A stretch of 39,743 nucleotides of DNA from NCBI GenBank assembly GCA_005893295.1, contig VBOY01000033.1, positions 23,765 through 63,507 of the forward strand, in the 5' to 3' direction. Positions within the stretch are counted from its first letter, which is position 1, and every line of letters begins with the position of its first letter. The DNA comes from Candidatus Eiseniibacteriota bacterium. Lineage in GTDB: Bacteria; Eisenbacteria; RBG-16-71-46. Positions 24,533-37,679 of the stretch are shown in pieces. The notes under the pieces are model-generated. The model was not told the origin of the DNA. It saw only the letters and a list, made by a program, of their open reading frames with translations, and did no database searches. Position numbers and translations under genes: made by a program.

Positions 24533-25762
24533 ATGTCCTCCATGACCCGTGCCCGCGACGCGACCGAGGCCCCGTTCCGGGACCTTGAGCGCCGGCTGAC
24601 GCGCCGGCGTTGGGCCCAGCTCGACCTGCGCCTCCGGGTCGAGCTGGTCGCCCTGGCCCTGATCGTCTCGGGTTTCCTGTTCTGGCAGGCGCGGGCTCCG
24701 CTCGACGGGCTCGCTCACCGCGGCGGCCCGCCGGCCGTGGTGCTCGCCGTGGCGGTGGTCCAGGTGATCCTGGCGGCGCTGGCCGGCGTTCTGGCGGCGA
24801 CTCGGCACGCGCGCGCGCTGCGGGTGGGCCCGCCGGGTCCAGAATGGCTCGCGCTTCCGGTCGCCCCCGAGCGGCTCGCTCGGCATCTGGCGTGGGATGC
24901 GCGCCAGGCGGGTTGGGCGATCGGTGTTCCGGCTGCGGGCGTGCTCGCGGCGGCCGTGGGACTGATCCCGGCGGCATGGGAGCTGGCGCTGGTGGCGGGC
25001 TCGGCATGGCTGCTTTCCGTATCGAGCCGCTTGGGCGCGGCCGTGGGACAGGCGTGGGCGCTCGGCGCCGCGGAGCGACGCCCCGGGATCACGCCGCTCG
25101 CATGCGCCCTCGGCGCGACCTCTCGGCCGCGCCGGCACCGCCTGCGCGCCGCGACCTGGTCACGGACCTCGCCGTTGTGGGCCCTGGTTCGCAAGGACAT
25201 CCAGCTCACCGGGCGCCTGAGCGCCGTGGCGCGCAAGGCCGCGACGGCGGCCATGCTGTGGGCGCTCGCGCTGCTGGCGTGGGGGCTTCCGGGCGAGCCG
25301 GCGTTGCGGCATTCCGCCGCGTTCGTTCTCACGCTGCTCGCCGCCGCCTCACTGGCCGAGTGGCTGGCGGTGCTGTCGGGGGCCGATCCGTTCGCGGTGC
25401 TGCGCGGACTCCCGGTAGGACTCGCGGCGGTGTGGGGCGCGCGCTTCGCGTGGGCGTTGCTGGGCTTGGTGCTGGTCGTGGTAGGGCACGCCATGGCGGC
25501 GCGCGAGCTCTCGACGCACGCGCTGCAGGTGTTCCTGGTCTGGTCGGGCGCGGCCACGCTCGGGGTGGCGACCTTGGGGGTCAACTACGGCGTGACCTTG
25601 TTCCCGCGCGCCGACTTGGCGCAACGCCTGCTCGGTCTGGCGCTCGGTCTCGCGGTCGCGGCGAGCATCATGATCCCGCTCTCGGGCTGGGTGGTCCTGT
25701 GGATGGCGGTGATCCATTCGGCCCGCCGGCTGACGCACTGGCACCGGCTCGAGGAGGCTTGA
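24533..25762 (+). CDS. ABC exporter membrane subunit
   Basis: A strongly hydrophobic protein of 409 residues with about ten predicted membrane helices, starting near VELVALALIVSGFLFW. The cytoplasmic loop PLWALVRKDIQLTGR resembles the coupling region of ABC-2-like permeases. The start may be ATG 24533 or 24542; neither has a strong ribosome site. The frame stays open far upstream, but that part overlaps the divergent gene. Its stop overlaps the ATPase start as TGATG. Substrate unknown. Confidence 0.82.
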   Translation: MSSMTRARDATEAPFRDLERRLTRRRWAQLDLRLRVELVALALIVSGFLFWQARAPLDGLAHRGGPPAVVLAVAVVQVILAALAGVLAATRHARALRVGPPGPEWLALPVAPERLARHLAWDARQAGWAIGVPAAGVLAAAVGLIPAAWELALVAGSAWLLSVSSRLGAAVGQAWALGAAERRPGITPLACALGATSRPRRHRLRAATWSRTSPLWALVRKDIQLTGRLSAVARKAATAAMLWALALLAWGLPGEPALRHSAAFVLTLLAAASLAEWLAVLSGADPFAVLRGLPVGLAAVWGARFAWALLGLVLVVVGHAMAARELSTHALQVFLVWSGAATLGVATLGVNYGVTLFPRADLAQRLLGLALGLAVAASIMIPLSGWVVLWMAVIHSARRLTHWHRLEEA

Positions 25763-26490
25763 TGCTGCGTGTCTCCACGTTGACGCGGCGCTATGGCGCG
25801 CGCGTGGCCGTGCAGGATGTCTCGCTGGTGATCGCCTCGGGCGAGATCCTGGGGCTGCTCGGGGCCAACGGCGCCGGCAAGACGACGCTGATCCGCGCCG
25901 CCGCGGGCCTGCTGCCGCCCGACGCCGGCACGATCGAGGTGGCCGGCGTGAACCTGTGGGATCAGCCGGTCGAGGCGCGGCGCCGGCTGGGCTACGCGGC
26001 CGAAGAGCCAAGCTTCTACGAAGAGCTGTCGGCGGACGAGTACCTGGCCTTCGTTGCCGCGGTGCGCGGGATGGAGCCCAAGGGAGCGCGGGAGCGCGCC
26101 CATGCGCTGCTCGAGCGACTGGGGCTCGAGGACCGCTGCGGAGAGCCGGTCCATCGCTTCTCCCACGGCATGCGCAAGAAGCTCTCGTTCGTCGCCACCG
26201 TCCTCCACCGTCCCGCGGTGCTGCTGTGCGACGAAGCGCTCGAAGGCTTCGACGCCGCCGGCGCGCTCGAGGCCAAGAGCGAGCTGCGGAGCCTGGCCGC
26301 GGCGGGCAGCGCGGTGCTGTTCTCGAGCCACGTCACCGAGGCCATCGAACGTCTCTGCGATCGCGTCGTGGTGCTCCACGGCGGCCGGATCGTGCGCCAG
26401 CTCGAGCGCGCCCATTGGGGTGCTCCGGAGCGCGGCCCCTCGCCGCTCGAGCGCGAGTTCCTGACGGTGGCCGCGGGAGCGAACCCCTGA
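25762..26490 (+). CDS. ABC exporter ATP-binding subunit
   Basis: A 242-residue ATPase with Walker A GANGAGKTTL, signature FSHGMRKKL, Walker B VLLCDEALEGFD and H-loop FSSHV. The signature reads FSHGM rather than LSGGQ, which is usual for gliding/copper-type exporters of this group. It overlaps the permease by one base and the next gene by four. It powers the permease at 24533-25762. Confidence 0.93.
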   Translation: MLRVSTLTRRYGARVAVQDVSLVIASGEILGLLGANGAGKTTLIRAAAGLLPPDAGTIEVAGVNLWDQPVEARRRLGYAAEEPSFYEELSADEYLAFVAAVRGMEPKGARERAHALLERLGLEDRCGEPVHRFSHGMRKKLSFVATVLHRPAVLLCDEALEGFDAAGALEAKSELRSLAAAGSAVLFSSHVTEAIERLCDRVVVLHGGRIVRQLERAHWGAPERGPSPLEREFLTVAAGANP

Positions 26491-27905
26491 ACCGTCTCGG
26501 CCTCGCGATCGCGGCGACCGCCCTCTGGGCCGCGACGGCGGCGGCCTCGGTGCGGGTCGACGCGTTGCTGCGCCAGTCGACATCGGCCGCAGACCTGCGC
26601 GCCCGTCTCTTGGCCCACGCCGCCTCGCTTCCCGACAGCGCCCACAGGGAACAGGGCGAGGCCCTCTACTTCGTGGGGCTGAGCTTCGAGCGCGACGGCA
26701 AGGCGGACAGCGCGATCACCGCCTACGAACGGGCCTGCGAGCTGCGAGGCGAGCCCACGGATCGAGACGCCCTGGTCGACGCTCTGCTCCAGCGGGACGC
26801 GTCGGGGGACGCCGCGCGCGCCTTGGCTCGCCTGCGCGGGCCGGTCGTCCCGGTGTTGCTGAGCACCCAATGGGATGCTCAGAACTTCGACGCGCGCCAG
26901 GCGTGGGCACTCTACCTGGCGGGCCGCGCCGACAGCGCGCTCGACCTGCTCCATTCGATCGACGAAGACCTCTACCAGGACGACAACCCGCTCGCCCGTG
27001 ACTGGCGCTACCGCGCCGCCGTGATGGAGCTGGAGCACGGGGATGCGAAGCGCGCGGTGGCCTACTTAGAGCCCCTCGCCGTGGCGTCGCGCGAAGCGGA
27101 CCGCGACGTGATGGGAATGCTCAAGGAGGCTGGCCGGAAGCTCGGCGTGCAACCTCGTCTCCACGAGACGCTGCGCCGGAGGTTGATGGAGGGCGAGCGA
27201 GACGACAAGGCACTGCTGACCCGCCTCGGGATGCGGCGGCTGAGCTTCACGGCCGAGGACGGCGCCGTGCTCGGGGCCATCCTCTTAGCGCCCGCGACCG
27301 CCCACCGCGCGCTCGTGGTGCTGCTCGACAGCGGCGAGTCGGTCGAGGCCTACGACAGTTTGGCCTCGGGGCTGGGGCGCGCCGGCTACGCGCTCGTGTT
27401 CCTCGAGCCGCGCGGCAGCGGCGGCTCGGTCGGGCCGGCGTGCCCGCTTCCCGAGACGTGGCGCGGGCGCGAGGCTCGGATGCAGCTGCGCGTCGCCGAA
27501 GACGTGGTCCACGCGCTGCGCACCCTCGCGAAGGCGACATCGGTGGACACCGCGAGCTACGGGATCGTCGCCGCACCGACGATGGGATCGAGCGCGATCG
27601 ACGCGGCGCGCGTGGACCACCGCGTGCGACGACTGGTGCTGTTGAGCCCGACGCCGAGCCCGGTGGATCTGGGCCGAATGGGTGCCACCCTCGCGCGGCT
27701 CAAGCTCCCGGTGTTCTTCCAGACCGTCGAGCAGGATGCCGAGTCGGCGGAGAACGCCGACGCGCTGCTCGCGTCGGCACAGTCGCGTGCATCGCGGGTC
27801 GCCGACAGCCCGCTCGGTCACGGCGCACAGGCGTTCCATTATGACGCGAGCGCCCTGCCACGGCTGCTCCGCTGGCTGGACGAGAGCTGGCCCGCGAGAC
27901 GCTAG
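26487..27905 (+). CDS. Exported TPR plus alpha/beta-hydrolase-like protein, CTG start proposed
   Basis: A 472-residue protein. No ATG, GTG or TTG begins the signal peptide NRLGLAIAATALWAATAAAS. The CTG at 26487 does, overlapping the preceding stop as CTGA with GGGAG 7 bases before, so I propose it as start. Residues 25-230 contain TPR-like repeats (YFVGLSFERDGKADSAITAYERA, then ARQAWALYLAGRADSALDLL). From about residue 270 an alpha/beta-hydrolase fold is suggested by VVLLDSGESVEAYDSLASGL and LVFLEPRGSGGS. The usual GxSxG elbow reads APTMGSSA, so catalysis is doubtful. It is coupled to the exporter. Confidence 0.75.
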   Translation: MNRLGLAIAATALWAATAAASVRVDALLRQSTSAADLRARLLAHAASLPDSAHREQGEALYFVGLSFERDGKADSAITAYERACELRGEPTDRDALVDALLQRDASGDAARALARLRGPVVPVLLSTQWDAQNFDARQAWALYLAGRADSALDLLHSIDEDLYQDDNPLARDWRYRAAVMELEHGDAKRAVAYLEPLAVASREADRDVMGMLKEAGRKLGVQPRLHETLRRRLMEGERDDKALLTRLGMRRLSFTAEDGAVLGAILLAPATAHRALVVLLDSGESVEAYDSLASGLGRAGYALVFLEPRGSGGSVGPACPLPETWRGREARMQLRVAEDVVHALRTLAKATSVDTASYGIVAAPTMGSSAIDAARVDHRVRRLVLLSPTPSPVDLGRMGATLARLKLPVFFQTVEQDAESAENADALLASAQSRASRVADSPLGHGAQAFHYDASALPRLLRWLDESWPARR

Positions 27906-27942
27906 ACGATCCCTCCCAGGCGAGCGCGCGGGCGCGCCAGCC

Positions 27943-28614
27943 CTAACGGCCCCCGCCGCTTCCGCCGCGGCCGGGAACGCGGCGCCTCGGCCCGCGCGCC
28001 TGGCTTAAGGCGAACGACAGGCTCTCGAGCTCGACCGCCATGTCCACGGTGCGCAGCGCCACGTGCGCCGGGACGAACAGCTTGCGAGGCGCGAAGTTCA
28101 AGATGCCGCGCACCCCGGCGGCGACCAGGGCGTCGGCCACCTGCTGCGCCGAAGCGAGCGTCGTGGCGATGACTCCCATGTCGAACGCCTGCTCCGCCGC
28201 CACTGCCGCAAGACGGCTCACGTCCTGAACCACCAGATCGCCGACCCTTTGACCGACCCGGCTCGGATCTCGATCGAATACCGCGGTCACCTCGAAGCCC
28301 TGCTGCGCGAAGCCGCGGTACGACAGCAGCGCGGTGCCGATGTTCCCGGCACCGACCAGGGCGACCCGCCAGCGCCGATCGAGGCCCAGGATCCAGCGGA
28401 TCTCGTGGCGCAGATGCACAACGTTGTATCCGAGCCCGCGGCGGCCGAAGGAGCCGAAATAGGAAAGGTCCTTCCGCACCTGGGCCGAGGTGATTCCTTC
28501 CCTCTGCGCGAGCCGGTGCGACGAAATCAGACGCCCGCCTTCCGCTTCGACCTCCTCGAGCACGCGGTAGTAGTGCGAGAGGCGCCGGACGGTCGACTCC
28601 GCGATCCGGGTCAT
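27943..28614 (-). CDS. rex: Redox-sensing repressor Rex
   Basis: A 223-residue winged-helix repressor that leaves DNA when the NADH/NAD+ ratio rises. The N-terminal domain shows RRLSHYYRVLEEV and ITSAQVRKDLSYFGSFGRRGLGY, the Rex signature. The Rossmann domain shows the dinucleotide-binding VALVGAGNIGTALL. The C-terminal swapped helix (MAVELESLSFAL) is present, followed by an Arg/Gly-rich extension. A 16-bp Rex operator lies 27 bases upstream, so it probably represses itself. It follows gyrA on the same strand. Confidence 0.96.
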   Translation of the reverse strand: MTRIAESTVRRLSHYYRVLEEVEAEGGRLISSHRLAQREGITSAQVRKDLSYFGSFGRRGLGYNVVHLRHEIRWILGLDRRWRVALVGAGNIGTALLSYRGFAQQGFEVTAVFDRDPSRVGQRVGDLVVQDVSRLAAVAAEQAFDMGVIATTLASAQQVADALVAAGVRGILNFAPRKLFVPAHVALRTVDMAVELESLSFALSQARGPRRRVPGRGGSGGGR

Positions 28615-28640
28615 GGCCGCGGCGCCGAGCCCGAGTACCG

Positions 28641-28656
28641 TGTGAACCTTTTCACA
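28641..28656 (-). promoter_or_regulatory. Rex operator upstream of rex
   Basis: TGTGAACCTTTTCACA is a perfect 6-base inverted repeat with a 4-base spacer. It matches the known Rex consensus TTGTGAAnnnnTTCACAA over its core. It lies between the gyrA stop and the rex start, so rex is likely autorepressed. Confidence 0.85.
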
Positions 28657-28699
28657 AGCGACCTCACGCCAACGCCCCGAGAGCCATCGGGATCGACGA

Positions 28700-31264
28700 C
28701 TAGGCGCCGGGCTTGGCGCCCGCGTCGCGCTCGTCGTCGTCAGGCATGGGCGCGCCAGCCTGATCGCCGGCCATGGACTCGTCGGAATCCGCGCTCGGAC
28801 CGCCGGCCTCCTCCTCGCTCACCACGCGCGTGACGGCGGCCACGGCGTCGGGGAGCAGCTCGCCCTCCCCTGCCGGCGCCAAGTTCACGAGCCGCACCCC
28901 CTGGGTGTTGCGCCCCATCACGGAGATCCCACGCACCGGCATGCGGATCAGCTGGCCCGAGCGCGTGATGATCATGAGCTCGTCACCGTCCACGACCTCC
29001 TTGACCGCGACCACGTGGCCGTTCCGCTCGGTGGTCTTGATCGTGATGATGCCCTTGCCGCCTCGATGGGACACGCGGTATTCGGCGATCTCGCTGCGCT
29101 TGCCATAGCCGTTCTCGGTGACCGCGAGCAGCGTCGCCTGGCGCTTCACCGCGACCATGCTCACCACCTCGTCGCTTGCGTCGTCCAGGGTGACCGCCTT
29201 GACCCCGTAGGCGGTACGCCCCATCGCCCGCACCTCGCTCTCGGCGAAGCGGATCGCCAGGCCCTTCTTCTTGGCCAGCACGATGTCCTGCGAGCCGTCG
29301 GTCACCATCGCCTCGATCAGGCCGTCGCCCTCCTCGAGCAGGACCGCATTGATGCCGCCGCGGCGCGGGTTGCCGTAGGCCGAGAGCACGGTCTTCTTGA
29401 TCAGGCCCTTGCGCGTTGCGCACACCAGATAGTGTCGGTCGTCGAACTCCTTGACCGCCACGACCGCCTGCACGCGCTCGTCGCGCGCCAGGCCCTCGAG
29501 GTGGTTCACGAGGGGCCGTCCGCGAGCCATCCGGCCCGCCTGCTCGATCTCGTGCACCTTGAGCCAGTAGCAGCGCCCGCGATCGGTCAGGAACAGCAGG
29601 TAACTGTGCGTGCCGGCCACGAACAGATGCTCGATGTAATCCTCTTCCTTGGTCCGGGCACCGATCACGCCCTTGCCGCCACGCCGCTGCGAGCGGTACG
29701 AGGTGATCTCCTGCCGCTTGATGTACCCGGCGTGGGAGATCGTGATCACCATGTCCTTCTGCTCGATCGTGTCCTCGAAGCTGATGTCCCCCTCCTCGGC
29801 GGCGATCTCGGTGCGCCGGGGGTCGCCGTGCTTTTCCTTCAGGCGCGCGACCTCGTCCTTGATGATGCCGAGGATCTTCTTGGGGCTCGCCAGGATGCTC
29901 CTGAGCCGCTCGATGAGCTGAATGACCTCGAGGTATTCCTGCTCGACCTTCGCCCGCTCGAGTCCGGTGAGCCGGGCGAGCCGCATCTCGAGGATCGCAT
30001 TCGCCTGGATCTCGGTGAGCTTGAACTCGCTCATCAGTCCGCCGCGCGCCGTCTCGACGTCCTTCGACGTGCGGATCAGGGCGATCACCGCATCGAGGTG
30101 ATCGAGCGCGATCTTGAGGCCTTCGAGGATGTGGGCGCGCTTCTCGGCTTCGGAGAGGTCGAACTGGGTGCGCCGCCGCACCACGATCTGGCGCTGCGTC
30201 ACGTACTGGTCGACGAGCGTGCGCAGGCTCATCACCTGGGGACGATTGTCCACCAGCGCCAGCATGATCGCGCCGAACGTGCTCTGGAGCGGGGAGTGGA
30301 CGAACAACTGGTTCAAGACCACCTTGGGATTGGCGTCCTTCTTGAGCTCGATCACGATGCGCATGCCGTCGCGGTCGGACTCGTCGCGCAGGTCGCTGAT
30401 CCCGGTGACTTTGCCTTCCTTCACCAGCTCGGCGATCTTCTCGAGCAGCGCGGTCTTGTTGACCTGGAACGGGATCTCCGTGACGACCAGGCTCATGCGG
30501 CCTTGCTTGCCCTCTTCGACCCGGACGCGGGCGCGCATCCGGATCAGGCCCCGGCCGTTCACGTAGCAGTCTCGGATTCCCTGCGCACCGTAGATGATGC
30601 CACCGGTCGGAAAATCCGGGCCGCGGACGATCTTGAGCAGGTCGGCGGGCGGGCTGTCCGGATGGTCGATCACGTGTGCGATCGCGTCGCAGATCTCGCC
30701 CAGGTTGTGGGGCGGCACCTCGGTGGCCATTCCCACCGCGATCCCCGAGCACCCATTGACGAGCAGGTTGGGGACCACGCTCGGCAGCACCACCGGCTCC
30801 TCGCGCGTCTCGTCGTAGTTGGGCCGGAAGTCGACGGTGTTCTTTTCGAGGTCGGCCAGCATCTCGGCCGCCAGCGCGGTCAGGCGGGCCTCCGTGTACC
30901 GCATCGCCGCCGGCGCATCGCCGTCGATCGAGCCGAAGTTGCCCTGGCCGTCCACCAGCGGGTAGCGCATCACCCAGTCCTGGGCGAGCCGCACCAGCGT
31001 CGGATACACCACCTGTTCGCCGTGCGGATGGTAGTTGCCCGACGTATCGCCGGCGATCTTCGCGCACTTGCGGTAGCCGCGACCGGGGGCCAGGTTGAGA
31101 TCGTTCATCGCCACCAGGATCCGCCGCTGCGACGGCTTGAGTCCGTCGCGGACGTCGGGCAGCGCGCGCGAAACGATCACCGACATCGAGTAGTCGATGT
31201 AGCTGGTCTTCATCTCGGACTCGATCGTGATGTCGACGATCTTCGTGCGGTCGTTCAAGGCCAT
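28700..31264 (-). CDS. gyrA: DNA gyrase subunit A
   Basis: An 854-residue enzyme subunit that cuts and rejoins DNA to add negative supercoils. The active-site tyrosine is Tyr123 in [10 protein letters not shown]. The C-terminal domain of six beta-pinwheel blades contains the GyrA box QRRGGKG, which marks gyrase rather than topoisomerase IV. An acidic tail ends the protein. At the quinolone-contact site, [11 protein letters not shown], the positions of E. coli Ser83 and Asp87 are Gln84 and Pro88. It lies 40 bases downstream of gyrB. Confidence 0.97.
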   Translation of the reverse strand: MALNDRTKIVDITIESEMKTSYIDYSMSVIVSRALPDVRDGLKPSQRRILVAMNDLNLAPGRGYRKCAKIAGDTSGNYHPHGEQVVYPTLVRLAQDWVMRYPLVDGQGNFGSIDGDAPAAMRYTEARLTALAAEMLADLEKNTVDFRPNYDETREEPVVLPSVVPNLLVNGCSGIAVGMATEVPPHNLGEICDAIAHVIDHPDSPPADLLKIVRGPDFPTGGIIYGAQGIRDCYVNGRGLIRMRARVRVEEGKQGRMSLVVTEIPFQVNKTALLEKIAELVKEGKVTGISDLRDESDRDGMRIVIELKKDANPKVVLNQLFVHSPLQSTFGAIMLALVDNRPQVMSLRTLVDQYVTQRQIVVRRRTQFDLSEAEKRAHILEGLKIALDHLDAVIALIRTSKDVETARGGLMSEFKLTEIQANAILEMRLARLTGLERAKVEQEYLEVIQLIERLRSILASPKKILGIIKDEVARLKEKHGDPRRTEIAAEEGDISFEDTIEQKDMVITISHAGYIKRQEITSYRSQRRGGKGVIGARTKEEDYIEHLFVAGTHSYLLFLTDRGRCYWLKVHEIEQAGRMARGRPLVNHLEGLARDERVQAVVAVKEFDDRHYLVCATRKGLIKKTVLSAYGNPRRGGINAVLLEEGDGLIEAMVTDGSQDIVLAKKKGLAIRFAESEVRAMGRTAYGVKAVTLDDASDEVVSMVAVKRQATLLAVTENGYGKRSEIAEYRVSHRGGKGIITIKTTERNGHVVAVKEVVDGDELMIITRSGQLIRMPVRGISVMGRNTQGVRLVNLAPAGEGELLPDAVAAVTRVVSEEEAGGPSADSDESMAGDQAGAPMPDDDERDAGAKPGA

Positions 31265-31304
31265 GGCCGATGTCCTCTGGGCGGTGTCGAAGCGGCGCGA
31301 TGGA

Positions 31305-34704
<3,400 letters not shown>

Positions 34705-35019
34705 TTTCGTCACTCCACAGCCATGAGCAACTTCATGCCCGACAGCAAGTTCCACCAGCGAGGGCAAGGGTGGCTCTAGTCTTCGACTGCATGATAGGAA
34801 GGGAGCCCTAGACCTGCAAGCCTTTTCCGCCCCGAGAACAATGCTCTAACCCATTATATTACAATAAGAAATGGAGCCAGAGACACCCAAGTCGTGTCGG
34901 GCGAATGGGATGTGTGACATGCGCGGGGGTGTGGAAAGGGCCACTCGTGCTCCACAGCCTCCCCCCCGCTGCGCACAGGCCGAGCCGCGGTCCTTCCACC
35001 CTCCACTAGGTTCCACAGA
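34705..35019. other. dnaA-dnaN intergenic region with DnaA-box-like sites
   Basis: These 315 bases have an AT-rich patch around 34845-34875 and three sites with the DnaA-box core TCCACA: 34930-34938 (reverse), 34948-34956 and 35009-35017. It holds the dnaN promoter and may be the second lobe of a two-part origin. I see no gene. Confidence 0.5.
34853..34858 (-). promoter_or_regulatory. Likely -10 box of the dnaN promoter
   Basis: On the minus strand TATAAT is a perfect match to the -10 consensus inside an AT-rich patch. The -35 region 17 bases upstream is a weak match. Transcription would start near 34846 and cover the dnaN-DUF721-gyrB-gyrA block. Confidence 0.6.
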
Positions 35020-36426
35020 TCACCCTGTGGCCAGCGTGGAGATCAAGCCGTTGATGCGGTCGGCAAACGAGTTGTCCTCGCCGACTCGACGTCCGATCTT
35101 CTGGCACGCGTAGATCACCGTGGTGTGATCTCGACCTCCGAATACACGCCCGATCTCGACCAACGACAGCTCGGTGAGCTGCCGCATCAGATACATCGCG
35201 ACTTGACGCGGGACGGCCACCGAGTGCGTGCGGCGCCGCCCGAACAAGGATTCCACCTTGATGCCGAAGCCATCGGCCACCGCGCCGAGAATGCGCTCCG
35301 GCGTCGTCTGCTCCGGCTCCGGGTGCACGTAGTGTTGGAGCACCTCCTCGACCATCTCCACCGTGACCTCCTGGTGCAGCAAGGAAGCGAGAGCGAGTAC
35401 GCGCACCAGGCAGCCTTCGAGATCGCGCACGTTGTTGCGGATGCGATCCGCCACCAGCAGCAGCACGTCGTCGGCGAGCTTGATCCCGCCGCCATCCTCT
35501 TCGCAGCGGTTGCGCAGGATCGCCAGCCGCGTCTCGAGGTCGGGCTGCTTGATGTCCGTCACCAGCCCCTGGTTGAAGCGCGAGATGAGGCGCTCCTCGA
35601 GCATCGGGATGTCCTTGGGCGGCTTGTCGGCGGTCACCACCACCTGCTTGTGGGCATCACGCAAGGCGTTGAAGGTGTAGAAGAACTCCTCTTGCGTGCT
35701 CTCCTTTCCGGCCAGGAACTGGATGTCGTCGATCAGCAGCAGGTCGACGTTCCGATATTTATTCCGGAACGCCAGGGTCTGCGCGTGTTGGATCGCGTAG
35801 ATCATCTCGTTCGTGAAGCGCTCCGCGGGGACGTAGCAGACGCGGGCCTCGGCGCGCGCCTCCTTTACGGCGTGACCGACCGCGTGCAGCAAGTGAGTCT
35901 TCCCGAGCCCCGAGCCGGCGAACATGAACAGCGGGTTGTAGGCCCGGCCCGGGCGCTCCGCGACCGCGCGGCAGGCGGCGTGGGTGAAGGCGTTGCTGCT
36001 ACCGACGACGAAGCTGGTGAAGGTGTGTCGAGGATTGAGTTGGCTCTCGAACCAGGCCCGGTCCGCCCGGGAAGTCGTGGGGGCGGCCGCGCTGGCCGCC
36101 TGGATGGGTGCCGCGGCGAGGGCGATCGGGCGTGAGCCCGACCGTGCGGGGTGTCCCTCGCGAGCGGTCAACTGAACAGCCGGGCTCGCTCCCAGCACCT
36201 CGCCGAGGCTGAGGCGAAGGGTGGCGAGGTAATGCTCATGGATCCAGTCGACGAAAAACGAGTTGGGTACTTCGAGTTCAACCGCCTCGGGGGTCACGTG
36301 AAGAGGCTCGATCGGGCGAAACCAAGTATCGAACGCCTGTTCGCTGTCGAGTCGGCCCTTCAGCGTGGCGAGGACCTCCTCCCAGAGTCGAGTTTGCTCC
36401 TCCGTTTGCGTGGGCTGAGAGGCCAT
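35020..36426 (-). CDS. dnaA: Chromosomal replication initiator DnaA
   Basis: A 468-residue AAA+ initiator that binds DnaA boxes and opens the origin. Domain I (LWEEVLATLKGRLDSEQAFDTWFRPIEP) binds helicase and partners. Domain III has Walker A GSGLGKTH and Walker B LLLIDDIQFLAGKE. Domain IV carries the signature GGRDHTTVIYACQKI. The linker after residue 90 is Ala-rich. AAGGA lies 9 bases before the ATG at 36426. It is the first gene of the minus-strand replication block and flanks the probable origin. Confidence 0.97.
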   Translation of the reverse strand: MASQPTQTEEQTRLWEEVLATLKGRLDSEQAFDTWFRPIEPLHVTPEAVELEVPNSFFVDWIHEHYLATLRLSLGEVLGASPAVQLTAREGHPARSGSRPIALAAAPIQAASAAAPTTSRADRAWFESQLNPRHTFTSFVVGSSNAFTHAACRAVAERPGRAYNPLFMFAGSGLGKTHLLHAVGHAVKEARAEARVCYVPAERFTNEMIYAIQHAQTLAFRNKYRNVDLLLIDDIQFLAGKESTQEEFFYTFNALRDAHKQVVVTADKPPKDIPMLEERLISRFNQGLVTDIKQPDLETRLAILRNRCEEDGGGIKLADDVLLLVADRIRNNVRDLEGCLVRVLALASLLHQEVTVEMVEEVLQHYVHPEPEQTTPERILGAVADGFGIKVESLFGRRRTHSVAVPRQVAMYLMRQLTELSLVEIGRVFGGRDHTTVIYACQKIGRRVGEDNSFADRINGLISTLATG

Positions 36427-36925
36427 ATGTGCGATCCTTGCTCAGAGGGTCTCAAGCATCCACAAGGCTGGGGCCGTGAAAACGTCTTCGTAGTCGGGGC
36501 CCTGCGCCAGGCGGGGACTGAGTGTGGAAATCTCGCCCTCAAGTTATCAACAGTCACTTGTGGCGATACAAGCTACTGCAGGCCAATCAATTAGACCTGA
36601 TTTTACCTCCTCGCTTCCACAGGCTATCCACAGAGGCCTGGGAGGATCGGCCGCGAGGGGCCAGAAACAGCCTCAAGACGGCACGCAGGCGGTCCAGCAG
36701 TGCCATGGTTCACAAATACTTATGTAGTTTGGGTGCGGTGCAGGGGTGCCTCTTCAGTCCGGGGTTGACTGAGGGGCGGCTACGCTATCACCCGGCCCAA
36801 AGGGCAACAAGGCGCATTTTTTTGGAATGATCTATGGCGCAACGCCTTGCGGAATCTAGAAATGACCGAAATGCACGCGGGTGCACGCCCGTTCGTGCAG
36901 TATGCCATGAGCGGCGGGAGCGGCC
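36427..36925. other. Probable replication origin (oriC)
   Basis: This 499-bp gene-free stretch adjoins dnaA, the usual site of oriC. DnaA-box-like sites (consensus TTATCCACA) include TTATCAACA at 36544-36552 (8 of 9), CTATCCACA at 36624-36632 (8 of 9), GCATCCACA at 36456-36464 and a reverse ATTTCCACA at 36523-36531 (7 of 9 each). AT-rich patches lie at 36574-36606 and around a run of eight T at 36817. I see no gene here. The dnaA promoter should also be here. Confidence 0.75.
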
Positions 36926-37567
36926 CTAAAACGGTAGATTGACTCCAGTTACGAAGGAGAGGTTGTCGTTGAAGTCGTCTTTGATCCGGAACTGGAACTC
37001 CGCGATGAGTCTAAGCTCTTCGGCGATCCGGAATTCGGACCCCACCTTAAGCGGCACCGAGATGTCGGTCGACTCGGAGTCGTGCACGTCCAGATTCGAG
37101 ATCAAGAGCCCCACCCCCACATAGGGAGTGACCGGAGTGCTCGAGCCGATCGAAAGATCGCGGCTCGCCACCACCGATGGCCCGAGCATCAACACGTTGA
37201 TCCGGTCCCCGGTGTCCACCCCGAGACCGGCGCCCACCGCCAGATCGAACGGCGCGCCATCGCTGGCGCGCAGGCTCCAGTACTTGAAATCCCCGCCGAG
37301 ACGGACCGCCGTGGCATCCGAGCGGCCGAAGTCGATCCGGGTCAAGCCTCCCTGGAAGCCGAAATCGACATTGGGATAGAAGCTCAATCGCAGCTGGGTC
37401 AGGACGCCGAAGAAGTTCTCGCTCGCATCCAGATAGGCGCCGAACAAATGACCGTTCACGGGAACGGTCTGCGCGTGCGTGAACTGTCCGAACACTTGGG
37501 CACGAGCGGCGGCGGGGCCTAGGAGGAGCGCGGCCAGCGCGAGCGCGATGCAGCACGACCTCTTCAC
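36926..37567 (-). CDS. Small outer-membrane beta-barrel protein
   Basis: A 213-residue exported protein. GTG at 37567 follows GGGAGG and starts a signal peptide (VKRSCCIALALAALLLGPAAARAQ). The mature part has alternating strands and ends in NLSFVTGVNLPF, with a terminal Phe as in BAM-inserted barrels. Family resemblance is to OmpA-like or outer-membrane-protein-beta-barrel domains. Function unknown. It lies next to the origin. Confidence 0.8.
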   Translation of the reverse strand: MKRSCCIALALAALLLGPAAARAQVFGQFTHAQTVPVNGHLFGAYLDASENFFGVLTQLRLSFYPNVDFGFQGGLTRIDFGRSDATAVRLGGDFKYWSLRASDGAPFDLAVGAGLGVDTGDRINVLMLGPSVVASRDLSIGSSTPVTPYVGVGLLISNLDVHDSESTDISVPLKVGSEFRIAEELRLIAEFQFRIKDDFNDNLSFVTGVNLPF

Positions 37568-37679
37568 GATGGAACCTCCCTTTGAGGCGGGTGAGGAGCG
37601 CGTGAGGCGCACGGTCGCAAATCGCCGAGGAGCGGGCAAGCAGAATGTGCCCGGCCAGGCAACGAGATCGCCGCGCGCA

